Part shown: positions 61,220 through 64,000 of the stretch, in pieces
Numbering within the stretch: the stretch's first letter is position 1
Layout: each line of letters opens with the position of its first letter
NCBI RefSeq assembly: GCF_001270495.1
Contig: NZ_LGUR01000198.1
Span: forward strand, 1 to 64,000
Source of the DNA: Streptomyces viridochromogenes
GTDB taxonomy: Bacteria > Actinomycetota > Actinomycetes > Streptomycetales > Streptomycetaceae
Length of the DNA stretch: 64,000 nucleotides
Direction of reading: 5' to 3'
Position numbers and translations under genes: made by a program
Notes under the pieces: generated by a model
What the model saw: only the letters and a program-made list of their open reading frames with translations
Database searches by the model: none
What the model was told of the DNA's origin: nothing

Positions 61220-62410
61220 ATGGGTCCCCATCCTGCGGTCGCGGCGATACGCCTGGCGGTCCGCCGCGTCCTCCACGACATCCTCATCGAACACAGCCCC
61301 GCCGACGCTCCCGCGCCCGGCCGCTCACGCGCGACCTCGTACGGGATGGCGCACGTGACACCGTCCGTGGCGCTGCCCGCGACCACCGCGACCGGCGCCA
61401 CACCTGCCGCGTACGGCACGGCGGTCGAACCGTCGTACGAGCTCCCCGGCGCAACCCCGCAGGAGCCCCCGCGCACCACCCCGCACGAGCGACCCCCCTC
61501 CCCGCTCGTGCTCGTGGCGTGCTCCGGCGGCGCCGACTCCATGGCCCTCGCCTCCGCCCTCGCCTTCGAAGCCCCCAAACTCGGCATCCGTGCCGGCGGC
61601 ATCACCGTCGACCACGGTCTGCAGCCCGGCTCCGACCTGCGCGCCGAGGAAGTCGTCCTGCGCATGCGTGAACTCGGCCTCGAACCGGTCGAGTCCATCG
61701 CCGTGACCGTCGGCCGTGCGGGCGGACCCGAGGCCGCCGCCCGGGACGCCCGCTATGCCGCCCTCGACGACGCGGCCGCCCGGCACGGCGCCGTCGCCGT
61801 CCTGCTCGGCCACACCCGTGACGACCAGGCCGAAACCGTCCTGCTCGGACTCGCCCGCGGCTCCGGGATCCGCTCCCTGTCCGGAATGGCCGCGGTCTCG
61901 GGGGCCGGCGGCCGTTACCGGCGCCCCTTCCTCGGGCTCGACCGGCAGACCGCCCGCAAGGCATGCATGGTCCAGTCGCTGCCGGTCTGGGACGACCCCC
62001 ACAACGCCGATCCCGCGTACACGCGCTCGCGGCTGCGCCAAGAGGGCCTGCCCGCCCTGGAGAAGGCACTCGGCAAGGGCGTCGTCGAGGCCCTCGCCCG
62101 TACGGCCCAGCTCTCCCGCGACGACGCCGACGCCCTCGACGCCTGGGCCCGCCAGGCCGAGGCCGCCGTACGCGACGCGGCCGGCCTCCTGGAGTGCGCC
62201 AAGCTGTACGCGCTGCCACCCGCCGTACGCCGCCGGATCCTGCGCCGCGCGGCCATCGAGGCCGGAGCACCCGCCGGCGCGCTGTTCGCCCGGCACATCG
62301 AGGAAGTCGACCGCCTCATCACCGGCTGGCGCGGCCAGGGAGCCATCAATCTCCCCGGCAAAGTCGTCGCCCAGCGCCAGGGTGGCAGACTGGTGATTCG
62401 GCAAGGCTGA
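61220..62410 (+). CDS. tilS: tRNA(Ile)-lysidine synthetase
   Basis: 396 residues from an ATG behind GAAGGGAA. It makes lysidine at C34 of the AUA-reading tRNA-Ile. The N-type ATP pyrophosphatase motif [18 protein letters not shown] is at about 98-115, with [32 protein letters not shown] and [13 protein letters not shown] following. Between the N-terminal helix ([14 protein letters not shown]) and the P-loop there is an insertion of roughly 60 Thr/Pro/Ala-rich residues, which makes the protein longer than usual. tilS-hpt-ftsH is the standard order. Confidence 0.93.
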   Translation: MGPHPAVAAIRLAVRRVLHDILIEHSPADAPAPGRSRATSYGMAHVTPSVALPATTATGATPAAYGTAVEPSYELPGATPQEPPRTTPHERPPSPLVLVACSGGADSMALASALAFEAPKLGIRAGGITVDHGLQPGSDLRAEEVVLRMRELGLEPVESIAVTVGRAGGPEAAARDARYAALDDAAARHGAVAVLLGHTRDDQAETVLLGLARGSGIRSLSGMAAVSGAGGRYRRPFLGLDRQTARKACMVQSLPVWDDPHNADPAYTRSRLRQEGLPALEKALGKGVVEALARTAQLSRDDADALDAWARQAEAAVRDAAGLLECAKLYALPPAVRRRILRRAAIEAGAPAGALFARHIEEVDRLITGWRGQGAINLPGKVVAQRQGGRLVIRQG

Positions 62411-62490
62411 AAACCGGACCTCCCACCGGCCCCCAGAGCGGGGTCGCGTGAGCGGCCGGACAGGCCGGTGGGACGACCGAAAGTGATGCG

Positions 62491-63045
62491 GTGGACGCGA
62501 AAGACATGGGTGCCGACCTCCAGCAGGTGCTCATCACCAAGGAAGAGATCGACGCGAAGCTCGCTGAGCTGGCCGCGAAGATCGACGCGGAGTACGCGGG
62601 CAAGGACCTGCTCATCGTCGGTGTCCTCAAGGGCGCGGTGATGGTGATGGCGGACCTCGCCCGAGCGCTGTCCACCCCCGTCACCATGGACTGGATGGCC
62701 GTGTCGTCGTACGGCGCCGGCACCCAGTCCTCCGGTGTCGTGCGGATCCTCAAGGACCTCGACACCGACATCAAGGGCAGGCACGTCCTGATCGTCGAGG
62801 ACATCATCGACTCCGGCCTGACCCTGTCGTGGCTGATCTCCAACCTCGGCTCGCGCGAGCCCGCCTCCCTCAAGGTGTGCACCCTGCTGCGCAAGCCCGA
62901 GGCCGCGAAGGTCGCCATCGACGTGGAGTGGGTGGGCTTCGACATCCCCAACGAGTTCGTCGTGGGCTACGGCCTCGACTACGCCGAGAAGTACCGCAAC
63001 CTCCCGTTCGTCGGTACGCTCGCGCCCCACGTCTACGGGGGCTGA
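62491..63045 (+). CDS. hpt: Hypoxanthine phosphoribosyltransferase
   Basis: 184 residues from GTG 62491; ATG 62506 is possible. The PRPP-binding motif is [18 protein letters not shown], and the N-terminal [18 protein letters not shown] and flexible-loop [15 protein letters not shown] are typical. The C-terminus [20 protein letters not shown] contacts the purine. It salvages hypoxanthine and guanine with PRPP. It is followed by a small hairpin and then ftsH. Confidence 0.95.
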   Translation: MDAKDMGADLQQVLITKEEIDAKLAELAAKIDAEYAGKDLLIVGVLKGAVMVMADLARALSTPVTMDWMAVSSYGAGTQSSGVVRILKDLDTDIKGRHVLIVEDIIDSGLTLSWLISNLGSREPASLKVCTLLRKPEAAKVAIDVEWVGFDIPNEFVVGYGLDYAEKYRNLPFVGTLAPHVYGG

Positions 63046-63052
63046 GTCCGTC

Positions 63053-63070
63053 GGTCCGGGGAACCGGACC
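63053..63070 (+). terminator. Hairpin after hpt
   Basis: GGTCCGG and CCGGACC form perfect 7-base arms around GGAA, 7 bases after the hpt stop. No T-run. It may only attenuate read-through into ftsH. Confidence 0.55.
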
Positions 63071-63252
63071 CGAAGGGCCCAAGCGCCGTACGAAGATCGG
63101 GAACCCCGGCGGGCCTCGCGCCGTTGGAGCATGCAGACGGGCTTGCCAGCCGTCCCGTGCGGCTACGGTCGCCGAAGCTGGGGTACCGTCAGAAGAACTG
63201 TCTTATCAAACTCACTATGGCAGGAGGGACGGGGCGACACCGCTCCGTATGG

Positions 63253-64000
63253 ATGGACGTGAAGCGATACTTCCGTGGGCCGGTCATGTGGATCGTGCTG
63301 GCCGTCCTTGCCGTGGTCGTGTTGATGCAGGTCGTCGGCTCGTCCGGCGGCTACAAGACGGTTGACACCGGCCAGGTCGTTCAGGCGATCAATGAGAACA
63401 AGGTCGAGTCGGTCAAGCTGACCACTGGCGACGAACAGATCGTCAAGGCGCAGCTCAAGGACGGCGAAAAGGTCGAGGGCGCCACCAAGATCCAGGCGAG
63501 CTACATCGGCGACCAAGGCGTGGACATCGCCAACACGCTGCAGAACAAGTACCAGCAGAAGCAGATCCCCGACGGCTACACGGTCTCGCCGTCGAAGCAG
63601 AACCCGTTCGTCGGCATCCTGCTCTCCCTGCTGCCCTTCGTCCTCATCGTGGTCGTCTTCCTGTTCCTGATGAATCAGATGCAGGGCGGCGGCTCCCGAG
63701 TCATGAACTTCGGGAAGTCCAAGGCGAAGCTCATCACCAAGGACACCCCGAAGACGACGTTCTCCGACGTCGCAGGCTCGGACGAGGCCGTCGAGGAACT
63801 CCACGAGATCAAGGAGTTCCTCCAGGAACCGGCGAAGTTCCAGGCCGTCGGCGCCAAGATCCCCAAGGGCGTACTGCTCTACGGGCCTCCTGGCACCGGT
63901 AAGACGCTCCTCGCGCGCGCCGTCGCTGGCGAGGCGGGCGTCCCCTTCTACTCGATCTCCGGTTCCGACTTCGTCGAGATGTTCGTCGGTGTCGGTGCCT
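63253..64000 (+). CDS. ftsH: ATP-dependent zinc metalloprotease FtsH, 3-prime end outside window
   Basis: The first 249 codons are present and the frame runs off the right edge. ATG 63253 ([20 protein letters not shown]) matches the usual N-terminus; an in-frame ATG at 63217 would add 12 residues, and neither has a strong ribosome-binding site. The first membrane helix is at about 10-28, the periplasmic-side domain to about 112, the second helix [18 protein letters not shown] at about 118-137, then [20 protein letters not shown] and Walker [21 protein letters not shown]. The metalloprotease part lies beyond the window. It degrades membrane and regulatory proteins. Confidence 0.95.
   Translation, partial: MDVKRYFRGPVMWIVLAVLAVVVLMQVVGSSGGYKTVDTGQVVQAINENKVESVKLTTGDEQIVKAQLKDGEKVEGATKIQASYIGDQGVDIANTLQNKYQQKQIPDGYTVSPSKQNPFVGILLSLLPFVLIVVVFLFLMNQMQGGGSRVMNFGKSKAKLITKDTPKTTFSDVAGSDEAVEELHEIKEFLQEPAKFQAVGAKIPKGVLLYGPPGTGKTLLARAVAGEAGVPFYSISGSDFVEMFVGVGA

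Overview
The window is high-GC actinobacterial DNA, almost certainly a Streptomyces chromosome. The coding style (strong GC3 bias, frequent GTG starts, start/stop overlaps of the ATGA and GTGA kind), a SARP regulator, XRE/DUF397/HATPase genes, a tipA-type regulator with its promoter, and a set of zinc-free ribosomal protein genes all point there. From memory, the order of the right-hand part (polA-like, rpsN/rpmB and rpmG/rpmE/rpsR, XRE genes, gad, tipA, ppa, dacB, tilS, hpt, ftsH) resembles the conserved core around ftsH in S. coelicolor; this was not checked by alignment.

Layout. (1) 0-6.7 kb looks like accessory or decayed DNA: a cut-off gene, a 3-prime tRNA-Thr(CGT) fragment at 865-907, a broken fatty-acid desaturase, two truncated ANTAR genes facing each other, and a group of small stress or membrane proteins (CsbD, tiny hydrophobic proteins, an Asp23/Gls24 protein). 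(2) 6.7-28.7 kb is a putative specialised-metabolite locus. A UDP-glucose 6-dehydrogenase is divergent from a tightly packed run of 17 genes: two glycosyltransferases with a cytoplasmic pectate-lyase-like beta-helix protein between them, a heterodimeric ABC exporter, a prephenate dehydratase/decarboxylase-like protein, a 3-hydroxyisobutyrate-dehydrogenase-like reductase, a nucleotidyltransferase-fold protein, a cupin, an amidohydrolase, a methyltransferase, a P450 with its own ferredoxin, two PLP enzymes of sulfur amino-acid families, a tandem OsmC-like protein and an FAD/NAD(P) oxidoreductase. galE follows. I see no PKS, NRPS, terpene synthase, YcaO or lanthipeptide gene, so the product class is open. 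A second, diverged copy of the tRNA 3-prime end lies just after galE (28711-28747), so the whole locus may be an integrated island.

(3) 28.9-41.3 kb holds a Tat-exported glycosidase-like protein behind a LacI-type palindrome, a DUF3052 protein, a GT2 glycosyltransferase, a large SARP regulator broken by a frameshift next to C-runs, a PolA-like polymerase, a Clp-N/HTH protein, an acetyltransferase, a DUF2786 protein and two lipoproteins. (4) 41.4-44 kb is a divergent, probably Zur-controlled set of cysteine-free ribosomal proteins with a CobW-like protein. (5) 44.4-53.4 kb has an XRE/DUF397/HATPase trio, an aldehyde dehydrogenase, a PadR regulator with two operators before a drug-type ABC exporter, glutamate decarboxylase and a ClC-type channel. 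(6) 53.4-64 kb is core: tipA, YbjQ, DedA, ThrE-like exporter, ppa, dacB, a DUF2342 metalloprotease, tilS, hpt and the start of ftsH.

How the parts may work together: in the accessory locus Ugd and GalE could supply UDP-glucuronate and UDP-galactose-type donors to the two glycosyltransferases; the amino-acid, sulfur and redox enzymes could build or tailor an amino-acid-derived core; and the ABC pair could export it. This is inference from gene content only.
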